Shown here: in pieces, positions 32,226-43,821 of the stretch
How positions within the stretch are numbered: the stretch's first letter is position 1
Layout: every line of letters starts with the position of its first letter
Source: Azorinus chamasolen
Lineage: Eukaryota; Mollusca; Bivalvia; Cardiida; Solecurtidae
NCBI GenBank assembly: GCA_963576725.1
Contig: OY755251.1
Coordinates: 38,386,048 to 38,450,047 of the forward strand
Length of the DNA stretch: 64,000 nucleotides
Reading direction: 5' to 3'
The notes under the pieces: generated by a model
What the model was told of the DNA's origin: nothing
The model's database searches: none
The model's input: only the letters and a program-made list of their open reading frames with translations
Translations under genes and position numbers: made by a program

Positions 32226-33328
32226 TATACCCCCGCAAACCTGTTTGAGGGGGTATATTGGAATCACCCTGTCTGGCGGTCGATCGATCGGTTGGTCTGC
32301 ATTTAAACATGGGTAATTGGTTACGTAAACTCCTCCTTCAGTTTTAAAGTTATTATACCCCCACAAACTTGTTTTTATACCCCGCAAACTTGGTTGAGGG
32401 GGTATACTGAAATCACCCTGTCTGTCGGTCGGTCTATCCGTCTGCATTTGAACATAGGTAATTTGTGTAACAAAATACTCCTTCAGTTTTAAAGTTATTC
32501 AATTTAAACTAATCTTGGTATACATAATAACCATAAATGGTAGATGTGCAAGACGCAATTTCCATGTGTTTAGAGCTGGGCATTACAGAATTATCTCCCC
32601 CTTGATAGCATGAAACAAGGGGAGTTGGTGTCACAAACTCCTTTTTCAATTTGAAAGTTTTTGAATTGATACTTGCCATAGATAATAACCACGAATAGCA
32701 GATGTGTAAGACACAATTTTCATATGTTTAGTCGCAGGCATTACAGAATTATCTCCCCTTGAACTTTGAGTATTTTTGTCATTTGGTCCTGTTAAATGGG
32801 AAGTTGGTGTCACAAAAAGTACATGTATGAGTTATGCAGGAAACACACAACCGCTCAAACAGCACCATGAAGACAAACAGGAAAATGTACATGTATATAA
32901 AAGACACAAAGAGATGCACAAAGACTTAACAAACAAACAATAGGGGGAAGAAGGAAGTACTGCCTTTGAATGGTCAGTGACAAATGTCACTGGGGGGTTT
33001 AAAACCGATTTAGGAGCGCCCAACCTCACACTTATTCCATCCCTACCCTAAAGACAAACAGTGTAAATAAACGTATCCCTTCTCCGACTAATCTACAACA
33101 ACCGCGATGGCAAATACAGTGGTAAAGTGCATGTAAAATGAAAACATATTTAAGTAAACAAACTATCTACGTATCGCTAGTGTACTCAATGATTGAGTAA
33201 CTGTAGAAAAGTAATAAAGCGTACGATCTCTCGAGATAGTACAATCTAAGCTTTGCAATCAAAGCTGCTGTGCGGCCGTGGGGGGTGGGGGTGGGGGTGG
33301 GGGGTATTCATCATAATGATAGTTCTAG
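32226..33328 (+). mobile_element. HLE-A copy 4 with repeated 5' ends and an insert
   Basis: The family start 'tatacccccgcaaac' occurs at 32226 and again at about 32353 and 32375. The body is interrupted at 32817-33250 by unrelated sequence. It resumes 'tttgcaatcaaagctgctgtgcgg', has a G-rich tract (33279-33305), a decayed hairpin and CTAG (33325-33328). Confidence 0.65.
32817..33250. other. Unclassified ~435-bp insert in HLE-A4
   Basis: It separates 'gttggtgtcacaaa' from 'tttgcaatcaaag', which are adjacent in other copies (for example 2690-2718). I see no TIR, no poly-A and no target duplication. It has a different composition and holds an inverted 'agtgacaaatgtcact' (32979-32994). The class is unknown. 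Confidence 0.45.
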
Positions 33329-33339
33329 TCATTTCTAAC

Positions 33340-33480
33340 ATGAACATAGGAGCTGTCTGATCAGGATCTGCTCTGTTTGCATATGATATAATATAGACCA
33401 GATTCTACATTCTATGTATATATGCCATTATAAAAAATCAGCTAATCAAGATTCAAGATGTCATGTAGTGTGTCCACCAT
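33340..33480. repeat. pB-MITE1 variant, right part
   Basis: 'aggagctgtctgatcaggatctgctctgtttgcatatgatataatatag' is the right half of the family; the left arm is missing. Confidence 0.5.
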
Positions 33481-33514
33481 TTATTTTCAGTGGGTTTCTG
33501 GGCCTCTTGTGGGA

Positions 33515-33828
33515 AAAAATTGGGGGTACAATAATTGCAGTGGTAGAGCGTTCACCTGTGGTACTGAAGGTCGTGGGACCAAAAGTCGATAAAAGTTGGT
33601 ACTAGTAGCTCCCTTGTCTATGCTCAACATTAAAAGGGTAGTTCTAGGACTGGTTGGCCCGGTGTCAGGATAATGTGACTGGGTGCGGTGCCCTTGCCAT
33701 GTGCCCGCGGCAGGGGCATTCAGGTGAGGCAGCATTATAACTTTTCTCAAGCGGGTGCCGTCTGCAAATAACTGAAATACTGTTGGTCGGACGTAAAACC
33801 CAACTCACCACTCACTCACTCACTCACA
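33515..33828 (+). repeat. tRNA-derived SINE with (CTCA)n tail
   Basis: A-box-like 'gcagtggtagagcgttc' (33537-33553), degenerate B box 'aggtcgtgggaccaaaagtc' (33569-33588), a GC-richer body (33640-33760), the phrase 'actgttggtcggacgtaaaacccaactcac' split around 33776-33808, then a (CTCA)n tail to 33827. The tail and the 'gacgt.aaacccaactcac' end are typical of mollusc/metazoan Meta-domain SINEs. The best-preserved SINE here. Confidence 0.75.
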
Positions 33829-34126
33829 ATAATTATTGCTAGATAGGAAAGTTTTGATTCCTTGAATAAAACGCCTTTTAATGATCCATTGATATTGTGA
33901 TATATATATGCACTATTGGGAGCAGAGTAGATCTAAACGAATTATCAAATTTTGACATTTTATTCCATGTTGAAATTTGAATAAATCAAGTGATTAATTC
34001 TGCAACCTTGACCTACATGTACTATGCACTTAATTATATAAAAGAGCATCACTCATCTTATTTTAACAAATATTCATTATAAAATGGGTTCATATCGCCA
34101 GATAAATTGAATCATATCACCAGAAT
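33829..34126. other. Unassigned AT-rich stretch
   Basis: No coding or repeat signal recognised. Confidence 0.35.
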
Positions 34127-34328
34127 TTAACCCATTCCCACTTAGGCTATTTTTAGACCTAACCTCTTTGAAAAATTCTACCAAAAAAGGAGTATTTACT
34201 AGAGAAAAGGATTTTTTTTAGAATTGTGTAGTTTTTAAACCATACTGATAAATAGAGCATTTGCTCCTATGGAGGAATGTGACATTTACAGAGGCGTCAA
34301 AACTCTTCAATATGTGGGAATGGGTTAA
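34127..34328. repeat. pB-MITE2 copy 4, one hairpin arm deleted
   Basis: TTAA 34127-34130 and 34325-34328. Inverse orientation, 194 bp. The left hairpin arm is present ('gataaatagagcatttgctcc') but most of the second arm is lost. Confidence 0.75.
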
Positions 34329-35010
34329 TAACATGATTGAATGTATGATGCAATATCATTCATGTGTAGTTAAATACCATGATTAAAAACAGCAAAATTT
34401 CTGTCCACCATAATACTTTTTCCCAATTCCTATTTGGAACAGGGTATTGGCAGTATCAAAGGTTGATCTGCTTTTCATAGTTTTTGCTAAATCTGGGAGA
34501 ATTTAACTGTTGCGACATGGTTTTGCAGTTGCGAATTTCCATGTAACGGAAATAAACGAATATTCAATGGGTATAGTATAAAACACAAATCCGGCCTGGC
34601 ATATTGTAAATTGCGAGTACTGCATGTGCACAGTGCGGTCTTTCACGTCGATGTTTTATACCTGCTCGGAAGTGCAAATATTATTGTTGACATTTTTCGA
34701 GAGGCAGCTTGAATTGTCATTTAAGATAGAACACAAATTTGATGTATTTATTTATTTTTTGTTGACAGTACCTGAAATTAGATAACCAATTCTTTACATG
34801 AATGCACATTCTCATATGAAATACTATACTTTTTTCCCCCTGTCTCTACATGATTCACATACATATGTATGTGAATATACACAGTGTCATTATCTTTGAT
34901 GAATGTATATTAAACAGGGAAAGTTAGCTCTTTTAATGCTGAATATTCATGAGTAGTTCTTTACTTCATGACTTCAATAATGACACTATGCATATAAATT
35001 AGCTGAAGTT
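34329..35010. other. Unassigned stretch, possibly host intergenic
   Basis: Contains a short inverted 'ttcacatacatatgtatgtgaa' around 34854-34876 and a slightly GC-richer segment at 34500-34680. No ORF, RNA gene or repeat family was recognised. Confidence 0.35.
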
Positions 35011-35228
35011 TTAACCCTTTTCACGCTAAGTAATTTTTCGTCTGCAGCAATTATTGTTGTCTGCTTCAATTCTTAAAATAAACTTTCTCTCATTTCTTTG
35101 CAAAAATACGGTCAAGATGACAAACAGGTTTGGATCCTGATGAGATGCCGCATTATGCGGCATCTCATCTGGATCCAAACTGTTTGCATAAGTAATCACA
35201 GTTTCGCCACTAGCGTGCAAAGAGTTAA
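35011..35228. repeat. pB-MITE3 copy 1
   Basis: TTAA 35011-35014 and 35225-35228. Ends CCCTTTTCACGC and, inverted, CTCTTTGCACGC. A clean palindrome 'caaacaggtttggatcctga' with inverse and centre 'tgcggcattatgcggca'-like lies at 35119-35187. It has the same kind of termini as pB-MITE1 and 2, but a different interior. Confidence 0.75.
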
Positions 35229-35279
35229 TGTGGCATATGAGGAAAGGAATATTTGGCCATTGCAGAAACTGTAGAATGA

Positions 35280-35621
35280 GATTTATATAATTCTGTAAAC
35301 AATGAAGCAGACCCTGACATGTTGGCTCCTACAGGAGCTGTCTGATCTGTGTCTACTTTGTTTGCAAAGGCGATAACTCTTTCCCAGTTCTATGTGTAGT
35401 CCAACTTTCAGTACCTACTGAATATTCATGGACAAAATAGTTATAAATGAAATATGGAAGGTGGGACATTGTAGCCATTTTAGATAGTGAAGAAACGGAC
35501 CTTTCAAATTCTGTTAGCAAACGAGCAGACCCTGATCAGATGGCTCCTCTAGGATCCGTCTGATCTGGGGCTACTCTGTTTGCAAATGAGTGAAAACATG
35601 TTTATATGAGGGAAAGGTTAA
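35280..35621. repeat. Two pB-MITE1 copies
   Basis: 35295-35365 is a bare core ('aatgaagcagaccctgac...'). 35379-35617 is a nearly full copy from 'ctctttcccagttctatg' to 'atgagggaaagg', with TTAA at 35618-35621 and a decayed left TTAA. Confidence 0.65.
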
Positions 35622-35729
35622 GAGACATACATGTATCTATGGAACAGAGGGGTCAGTCATTTTAGAGATACAGAGTGAAGGCCTTTTACAGACATTTATG
35701 AGCTTCCTCTTTCAGCTCATTTTTTTCTT

Positions 35730-35947
35730 TTAACCCAATACCTCATAAGCTATTTTCAGACCCAACCTCTTTGAATAAACCTACCCAAAAGGAGCATTAA
35801 CTAGAGAAAAGGAAAATTTTATAATTGTGTAGTTCTGAAACCATTGTGATAAATAGAGCATTAATTTTGCTCCTATGTAGCATATGCTCTATTTATCACA
35901 ATGGTTTCAAAGAGTTAAAAGGCGTCAATATGAGGGGAATAGGTTAA
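35730..35947. repeat. pB-MITE2 copy 5
   Basis: TTAA 35730-35733 and 35944-35947, inverse orientation, 210 bp. Hairpin arms around 35840-35912; one arm has an extra 'attaatt'. Confidence 0.75.
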
Positions 35948-36084
35948 TGCTGAATTATCAAAGTAAAATGTTCCAACATTGTTTAACGATGAAAGGCCAT
36001 AATTATAGTATGAAAAGGTTTTAATTTGCCAGTGAGTTTTTTACATGGCAAACAGTGATCAATGGGCCCCTCTAGGATAAGTTT

Positions 36085-36890
36085 CTGATTAGATAAAGAT
36101 GGCTGACTTGTGGCTATGTAGGAATTTGCAATTACCTTATGTTACAGAATAATAATCCATAGGTTCTCTGCATTTTCTTGAAAATTTAAAAAAAAAGTGG
36201 TTGAATTGTTGAGGCACAGTGTATGACATAGTTTCTTTTCTGATCAGAATGAAAATGGCCAAGGTCAGTTAGTTTCCATTTTGAATTTTGATAATACCAC
36301 ACAATTGTATTTATGCAAATATTTTGTAGAGTGATTTAGTTTCACAGCTTTTACTGCATTTTCTTGAAAATTCATAAAAATAATTGCTTTGTTAAGGTGC
36401 AGTGCATTACATAAATTTTTTTCCCAATCAGTTTCAAGATGGCTGACTGAGGATCATTTTGGATTTTGCTATTTGTGGAGTTAACTTTTACAGTTTTCTA
36501 TGCGTTTTCTTTAAATTCAGAAAGTGATTGACATGTTGAGGCGCAGTGCATTACACAATTATTTTTTCTATCGGATCCAGTCCAATTGTCAATTGGCAAC
36601 CATTTGGGAATTGTCTTGTGGAGCTTACTAGTTCTACAGTTTATGCTATTTCTTCAAAATTCACAAAGGTGATGAAGGTGTTGAGGCACAATGGGAGACA
36701 TTTTTTTTTCCTGATCAGGTTGAAAATGGCTGACTGGTGGCCATCTTGGATTTGGGATTTACCCTTTTCATTTGTTTGTATCACAGTTAGTCACATTGAT
36801 GTCCAGCTAATTACAGGTGGAGGTAGACCCAGAGGCTTTTTCTGTGCATAAAACAAATTGCATTGTTTTGTGCACAGAAGAAAATCCGGG
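36085..36890. repeat. ~170-bp tandem units and a terminal palindrome
   Basis: Four degenerate units contain 'aagatggctgac', 'ctgcattttcttgaaaatt' and 'gttgaggc.cagtg.at.acat'. At the right an imperfect palindrome 'ctgtgcataaaacaa'/'ttgttttgtgcacag' (36840-36876) ends the block. The core looks like that of an HLE, but I cannot find a clear 5' start. Confidence 0.6.
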
Positions 36891-36944
36891 AAGTTGGAAG
36901 TTTTCATCTCATGAAAACAGTTACCCTTGTAATCAAACTATAAT

Positions 36945-37366
36945 GTTGTTTGCTCTGTCTGTTTGTCCCCAACTTTAACCCTTTCCTCCATAAATACGCC
37001 TTTCTACGCATCTATAAAATTCACTTTCTGAAACCACTGTGATAAACAGAGCATTTGCTTGTATAGGAGCAAATGCTCTATTTATCACAATGGTTTCAAA
37101 CTACAAAATTCTACAACTTTTCCTTTTCTCTAGTTAATGCTCCTTTTGAGTAGAATTATTCAAAGAGGTTGGGTCTAAAAATAGCCTATGGAGGAATTGG
37201 TTAATGTTGGCGATAATTTTGTCACCATTGCACATACATACTTCAAAGTTGGCATGCATGTGCAACTTATGGAGACAATCATTTTTAGGCGTGACTTATT
37301 AAGATCAACGTCATACGTCAAGTCAAAGGTCAATCGGGGGGCTTAGTGTTTAACAAACATATCTTG
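36945..37366 (+). mobile_element. HLE-N copy 3, split by pB-MITE2 copy 6
   Basis: 'gctctgtctgtttgtccccaactttaa' is cut, then 'ttaatgttggcgataattttgtcaccattgcac' continues. The end is 'ggggggcttagtgtttaacaaacat' and CTTG (37363-37366). Confidence 0.65.
36975..37204. repeat. pB-MITE2 copy 6 with proven TTAA duplication
   Basis: TTAA 36975-36978 and 37201-37204 around a 222-bp element with ends CCCTTTCCTCCATA and, inverted, CCAATTCCTCCATA. Other HLE-N copies read 'ccccaaactttaatgttggtg' (44.27 kb) without interruption, so the TTAA was single and became duplicated. Hairpin arms 37030-37059 and 37068-37097. Confidence 0.85.
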
Positions 37367-37771
37367 TTGAAAATATTTTAATTCATGCATCTTTCCTGAA
37401 CCTGTGAATACGTTTAAGCTGTTGACTACATGAAGGAGGTATAAATTATACAAAAATGTTGCATAAGAATTATACATAACAGTCATGCCGAGTACATTAA
37501 ATTAGGCACACAAGTAACAATTATCTGTGTGTTTGTTTAAACAAGATGATGATGCCAAACTTGGGAAGTTACAATAATTACTGTTGCTGTTTAAATTTAC
37601 ATGTTTGTACTCTTGTTATATAATTCCTTTAACTGAACTAAATAACCAAATACCAAATCTAATTGAGGTATGGCTGTATTGTTGCGCCCTAGCTCCTGTG
37701 ACCAAGGTCTACACTGTTTTTAATTTAAAATCCTCTTCATATTCTTTCATACTGATTTGACTCTAAAATCG
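37367..37771. other. Unassigned AT-rich stretch
   Basis: No gene or repeat family recognised. Confidence 0.35.
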
Positions 37772-39064
37772 TTAACCCTTTCCATGTTCCATGTTTATTC
37801 CAAATTTCAATACCTACTGAATATTCATGGACAATTTACTTGTAATAAAATATGGAAGGTGAATATTGTAGACATCCTAGAAATTAAAGAAACAGATCTT
37901 ATTAGTCCGTCCCCCCCCCCCCCCCGTCCCCCCCCCCCCCCCGTCCCCCCCCCTCCCCCAGTTACCGGCTGGGGGACTATAGGTTTTCTCAATTCCGTCT
38001 GTCTGTCCGTCCGTCTGTCTTGCTTCTTGTCCGGGCCATTATCTCCTACAAAGTTATGCCAAATTCATTATAACTTCACACATTGAAGAAGCATGATGAG
38101 GGCTAGTGCCATGCACAAGGATCATAACTCTAGCATCAATATTTTTGGAGTTATTCCCCTTTTACATATTTTTTTGTCCGGACAATAACTCTTTATCTAC
38201 TGGTTCAATTGATTTGAAACTTCACATATGGAACAATCATATTAAGGGGTAATGTCATGCATAAGGGCCATAACTCGAGCATCAATTATTTTGGAGTACT
38301 TCCCTTTTTTCATATTTTCTTGTCAGTCCGTCTGTCACGCTTCGTGTCAGGGCCATATCTCCTACAAAGTTAGGCCAAATTCATTATAACTTCACACATT
38401 GAAGAAACATCATTAGGAGTAGTGTCATGCACAAGGGCCATAACTCTAGCATCAATATTTTTGGAGTTGTTCCCCTTTTTCATATTTTTTGTCCGGATAA
38501 TAGCTCTTTATCTACTGGTTCAATTGATTTGAAGCTTCACATATGGAACAAGCATGATGAGGGGTAGTGTCATGCACAAGGGCCATATTAACTCTAGCAT
38601 CTATATTTTTGGAGTTATTCCCCTTTTCATATTTTCTTGTCCAGTTAATAACTCTTTATGTACTGGTTCAATTGATTTGAAACTTCTCATATCGAACACG
38701 CATGATGAGGTGTAGTGTCATGCACAAGGGCAATAACTCTAGCATCAATATTTTTGGAGTTACTCCCCTTTTTCATATTTTCTTATCGGGACAATATTTT
38801 TTTATTTACTGATTCAATGTATGAAAGTAGGTACTAATACCATTCAGGTGGTCATGTTTATACCATGGTCAACCACACCATGGGTGGGTGGGGTGGTGAG
38901 AGTGGAGGTTTTTTTTCAGTCCGGTGGGGGACTCGTGTCTTGCATAGCAATACAACATGCCCTTGTTCAATTCCATTAGCAAACAGAGCAGACCCTGATG
39001 ACTAATCTGGGTCTACACTGTTTGCAAATGCGTGAAAGCATGTTCATACGAAGGAAAGGGTTAA
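37772..39064. repeat. pB-MITE1 split by HLE-S1
   Basis: TTAA (37772-37775) and left arm to about 37902; the right half is 38966-39060 with the core (shortened centre) and 'gaaggaaaggg', TTAA 39061-39064. Uninterrupted copies read 'gatctttcaaattc' across the site. Confidence 0.75.
37904..38965 (+). mobile_element. HLE-S copy 1
   Basis: Start AGTCC, then long C runs (37911-37965) replacing part of the 5' hairpin, 'ggctgggggactatagg', a CTGT/CCGT head and five ~150-bp units ('aataactctttatctactggttcaattgatttgaaactt', 'aagggccataactctagcatc'). Near the end CCGGTGGGGGACT, then CTTG (38962-38965). The hairpin before CTTG is weak (GCAT/ATGC). Confidence 0.75.
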
Positions 39065-39902
39065 ATGATGATGGGCCATTCTATGTTGACAATTAAGCTA
39101 TCAATGCTTATTTAAATGGCAACATAGGAAGTGTTATTCACAGAAAACTTACTACGTTATTCATTAAAAATGATCAAAAGTTTACGAGCTGTTAAATTTG
39201 ATGCCTTTCACTTCAAAATAATTGAATTGAGACAAGAGGAGCCCTCTCATCAGAGTCTGCACTCTTTGTCATGTTACATTTTTATTGTTAAAAATATCCC
39301 TAAGTATTCACCGTAAGCTTGACCTGTTTGAATTTTCGGAATAGTCCATTTGAAAATTCAGCATTGTAAGGGTTTACTGTTATTTTGTGATTATCTTCCC
39401 AACCAGTTTGAATCCAAATGAAATTTTCAGCTGATATAGCATCTTATGAGGATCCAAACTGTTTTAACAATCTGTTTATATGTTTGAAAAAAAAGGACAA
39501 TATATAGCTTATTACAGGGAAAGTTTTGAGTGGGTGAAAATTCATACTGCAATCTAAAGGTTAATTGCCATCTCCAGACAGTCTGCGAGTGTCGCGGTAA
39601 TCATTAGATAATTACCATTCTTGCTGTTCTAGTTGAAGTTCTAGTCAAAGTGTCAAAATTGCTATCACTTCATCTCCTATGAAACAGGATGAAAGTAAAT
39701 ACTGTTGTAAATTTTAAAATTCATTTCCTTCTAACTGTGAATTAGTGAAACCATAATTACCCAGAAAATACACACACAAAGTCTGCCCTTTCTACAAGTT
39801 TGTTACGCTGAATAATTCAGTTTAGCATGATTTTCATAAATCTGACCCTTTACTCCATGGATAGTCATGAGAGAAATTATGAATATTAATGAGATTATTT
39901 TT
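39065..39902. other. Unassigned stretch with MITE scraps
   Basis: Scraps of pB-MITE3-like ('aatccaaatgaaattttcagctg', about 39410-39475) and pB-MITE1-like ends ('ccctttactccatgg', 39847) are seen. No gene recognised. Confidence 0.4.
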
Positions 39903-40172
39903 AGCTCGTCTGTTTTGAAGAAAAGTGGAGCAATTGTGATCACTGTGTCATAGTTGTAGGCGGCGGCGTGCAAAAACTTTAATGTAGCTGATTACTCAAA
40001 ATGTATAAGAGGAATCAACATGAAACTTCATAGGTGGGTAGATCTCATTGAGAAGAAGACCCCTACATAAGAACCATAACTCTTGATTTATAACTTTTGG
40101 AGTTGTGGACCCTATTATTTTCAGTGGACAAGCACCAAATCAGACGAGCGTTGGCGCCGCAAGCGGCTCCTG
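39903..40172 (+). mobile_element. HLE-V, short
   Basis: After T's it starts AGCTCGTCTG. One core unit only. Near the end CAGACGAGCG (40141-40150) is complementary to the start, then hairpin GCCGC/GCGGC and CCTG (40169-40172) with TTTT. At 270 bp it is the smallest complete element of this design here. Confidence 0.65.
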
Positions 40173-40244
40173 TTTTATAATGTCATAATTGTGGACACAA
40201 GAAATGATGGCCGAGACAGATGCTGTAGAATTAGATCAATAGTA

Positions 40245-40335
40245 TACCATCAGCAAACAGCAGACCCTGATCAGACAGCTCCTACAGGAGCCATTTGATC
40301 TGGGTCTGCTCTGTTTGCAAAGGTGTAGTTATCAT
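40245..40335. repeat. pB-MITE1 core fragment
   Basis: 'cagcaaacagcagaccctgatcagacagctcc' with inverse (40254-40321). Confidence 0.6.
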
Positions 40336-40496
40336 ATTTTTGGAGTTAAATGCTGAATTATGTTGACATATATGTAACAGTAAAAATTGTTACTGGTCAA
40401 ACGCCTCCTTTAACCCTTCCGCATATGAACATTTTTGCATGAACTGATCACTTCATGAATGTTCATTAATCTTTAATCTGATTTTTATGCCCTTGA

Positions 40497-40962
40497 TAAC
40501 GATAGTCAGGGGGCATTATGTTTTGCACATGTCCGTCTGTCCGTGTGTCATGCTTTTACATGCAGTTGGTTGTCACAGTTTTTTCAAGACTAGTGTTATA
40601 TGTCAGTAATTTCTACACTTATACACATGAAACTTCACATACACATTAATCACCATCTGTACTATCGTTTGGCACCCTACCCATGCTGCCCGCAAGCCAA
40701 TGGTCATGGTCAAAATTTTATGACTTGGAAATTTTACGTGCAGTAGGTTGTCACAGTTTTTTCATTGTCTTATATCTCACTAACCACTATAGCTATTGGC
40801 ATGGAATTGCATATACACATTAAACACCATCCATATTTTCATTGCGCACCCAGCCCACGCTGCCTGCAAGCCCAAGGTCAAGTTCAAATGACTTAGGAAT
40901 TTTACATGCAGCTAGGCAAGCACCACAGGGCATCACTGTGTCTTACAGACACAATTTTCTAG
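40497..40962 (+). mobile_element. HLE-G copy 2, short
   Basis: Start ATGCCCTTGATAACGATAGT with GGGGGCAT pairing back; head 'gttttgcacatgtccgtc'; two units; end 'agggcatcac', hairpin TGTGTCT/AGACACA and CTAG (40959-40962). Confidence 0.75.
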
Positions 40963-41027
40963 TTATAAAGTAAATTTTCAAGGAAATGGCTTAGACAAAA
41001 GTTGCAGGATCAGATCAGATAAGATTT

Positions 41028-41135
41028 CATAAGCAAACAGAGCAGACCCTGATCAGATGGCTCCATCTGATCTGCGTCTACTCTGTTTGCAAAGACTCTA
41101 AAAGTCATTTTTATGAGGGAAAGGGTTAAGAGCTG
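41028..41135. repeat. pB-MITE1 fragment
   Basis: 'gcaaacagagcagaccctgatcagatggctcc' followed directly by the inverse, ending 'tgagggaaagggttaa'. Confidence 0.65.
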
Positions 41136-41482
41136 TTTTATCTGGATTTGCAATATGTGTCTGTGTGAATACCTAATGTAATTAGGATACGAAATTACCA
41201 AGCATTTTATTCCCACCTAAGTTCTTCGAGTAATTAAGGTAACCCTTATCAGAGCTACAGATAACGGTGCATACCCAAATGCTAAAATCGTCATTTCTCC
41301 ACCAAACCCTATACTGTGACCACTCTTTAGAATTGTCTCAAAGACCTATTGTTGAAAATGTTCAAATTCATGCATCTTATCTGGAGCTCTGCCTTTTAAT
41401 CAGTAAGAATCCAGGTCAGAAGCCTTGTAACTATGTCTCTTCATTATAAAAAGTGGTTGATACTTAGATCGTTGTTGTTTTT
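41136..41482. other. Unassigned, with one Pal-A arm
   Basis: A single Pal-A arm ('ccaccaaaccctatactgtgaccactctttagaat', split over 41299-41333) without its partner. Nothing else recognised. Confidence 0.45.
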
Positions 41483-43821
41483 AGCTCACCAGAGCACAAA
41501 GTGCTCAGGGTGAGCTTTTGTGATCGCCAGATGTCCGTCGTCCGTCGTCGTGCGGTGTGCGTGACGTCGGGCGTCAACAATTTGAACCTTTAAAAATCTT
41601 CTCCTCTGAATCTACAGGGTTCTCAGCTTTCATCTTTGGTACATAGCATCACCTATAGGTCCTCTACAAAAGTTATATAAATTATGCCCCTGGGGTCAAA
41701 ATTGGCCCTGCCCCAGGGGTGGGAAGTTTTCAATAGAAACATATAGTAAAACTTTGAAAATCTTCTCCTCTGAAACCAGAAGGTTATTAGCTTTTATATT
41801 TGGCACATAGCATCATGTTCAGGTCCTCTACAAAAGTTATATAAATTATGACCCTGGGGTCAAAATTGGCCCCGCCCCAGGGGTGGGCAGTTTTCAATAG
41901 AAACAAATAATGAAATCTTTGAAAATCTTCTCCTCTGAAACTGAAAGGCTCTCATCTTTCATATTTGGCACAGAGCAGCATATTCAGGTCCTCTACAAAA
42001 GTTATATAAATTAAGGCCCTGGGGTCAAAATTGGCCCCGCCCCAGGGGTGGGCAGTTTCCAATAGAAATATATAGTGAAAACTTTGAAAGTCTTCTCCTC
42101 TGAAACTAGAAGGTTCTCAGCTTTCATATTTGGCACATAGCATCATGTTCAGTTCCTCTACAAAAGTTATATAAATTATGGCCCTGGGGTTAAAATTAGC
42201 TCCGCCCCAGGGGTGGGCAGTTTTCAATGGAAACAAATAGTGAAATCTTTGAAAATCTTCTCCTCTGAAACTGGAAGGCGCTTAGCTTTCATATTTGGCA
42301 CAGATCATCATGTTCAGGTCCTCTACAAAAGTTATATAAATTATGCCCCTGGGGTCAAAATTGGGGCCGCCCCAGGGGTGGGAAGTTTTCAATAGAAACA
42401 TATAGTAAACCTTTGAAAATCTTCTCCTTTGAAATCAGAAGTTTCTCAGCTTTCATATTTGGCACATAGCATCATGTTCAGGTCCTCTACAAAAGTTATA
42501 TAAATTATGGCCCTGGGGTCAAAATTGTCCCCGCCCCAGGGGTGGGCAGTTTTCAATGGAAACAAATAGTGAAAACTTTGAAAATCTTCTTCTCTGAATC
42601 TGGAAAGTTCTCAGCTTTAATATTTGGCACATAGCATCATGTATAGGTCCTCTACAAAAGTTATTTGAATTATGGCCCTGGGGTCAAAATTGGCCCCGCC
42701 CCAGGGGTGGGTAGTTTTCAGCAGAAACATATAGAGAAAACTTTGAAAATCTTCTCCTCTGAAACTGAAAGGTTCTCAGCTTTAATATTTGGCTCATAGC
42801 ATCATGTTCAAGTCCTCTACAAAAGTTATATAAATTACGCCCCAGGGGTCAAAATTGGCCTGCCCCAGGGCCGGCTAGTTTTCTATAGAAACATACCGTA
42901 TAACGGGTTATTTTTACCTGCTGCTAATTTTTACTTATTTTTACGACCAAAGTCATTTTCGTAAAAATATTCCTCATATATTTTCGCCGCGTAAACTCCG
43001 GTAAAAAGATCTAGTATCTAGCATTTGAATTTAACCGTAAGCATGGTACATGTAATCTTATCAAAGCCACCCTAATCTTCCGATACACTAGAACGACGTG
43101 TTATTGTTAATACTTATGCATGTAGTGTACAGGTGATTCAGTGCATTGTGTAATAGGCTATCAGCATCAACACAAAATATGAAGAAACAACACATTATCT
43201 GACAAACGTTTCTATTGGCCGAAATCGAAACATACGAGAGGAGATGAGACAGTCATCCAATCAGATGCACGGTTACTAACTGATTACGATATTGTAGCTG
43301 GTTTCAGTCACTTACTGAATTTGTCAGATAAAACGGGGTACCATATTGCTGCATCAGTTTCGTCCCTATTGCTATGGCGCTCATAACGTATATTTTATTT
43401 ACCAACTTCTGCGGCAGTGGCAGAACACTGGACCATAACAAACATTGGGATAAATTTGTACATGTAGTACAACATGGTCAATTACGTTAATTATGTTGTT
43501 TGATGCCCATGGCGATAGCCGGTACATGTGTTTGCTGCACAGTTACCGTGGTAGGTTTGAACACTTGTCAAACTGCGACATACAGTTGACTTTGTATTAA
43601 CCAAACTATTGTGAATTTTTGATGATGTAAACTTTTGATGAGCTAATTTTTTACGTGTCTTCATAGATTCGTAAAAATAAAAGTCATATAAAATCAAATC
43701 ATGTGTTTTTACCCCAAATCCGTAAACGTTTACAGCAGTAAAAATTACCCATTATACGGTATAGTGAAAACTTCTCCTCTGATTGTCTGGTGAGCGCTTC
43801 AGGGCCATTCTGGCCCTCTTG
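41483..43821 (+). mobile_element. HLE-K with eight ~165-bp units, holds D2
   Basis: After T's it starts AGCTCACCAGAGCAC, with GTGCTC and GGGTGAGCT pairing back. A CCGTCGT head follows. Eight units (41590-42890) carry 'cttctcctctgaaac', 'ctctacaaaagttatataaatta' and an internal CCCTGGGG/CCCCAGGG inverted repeat. D2 interrupts the ninth. The end has TCTGGTGAGCGC, hairpin AGGGCCA/TGGCCCT (43801-43807, 43811-43817) and CTTG (43818-43821). Confidence 0.85.
42896..43759. mobile_element. D2: TIR DNA element inside HLE-K, TA target
   Basis: Ends CCGTATAACGGGTTATTTTT and, inverted, CCGTATAATGGGTAATTTTT. TA on both sides (42894-42895, 43760-43761). Neighbouring K units read 'gaaacatatagtgaaaac', so the flanks join exactly as a single TA target. 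Compared with D1 it has extra sequence around 43245-43345 and small deletions. No transposase. Confidence 0.85.

Noticed and set aside
37757..38086. Proline-rich ORF
   Set aside because: It is produced by C runs at 37911-37965 in HLE-S1; similar G/C-run ORFs at 25085-25347 and 61109-61300 are artefacts for the same reason.
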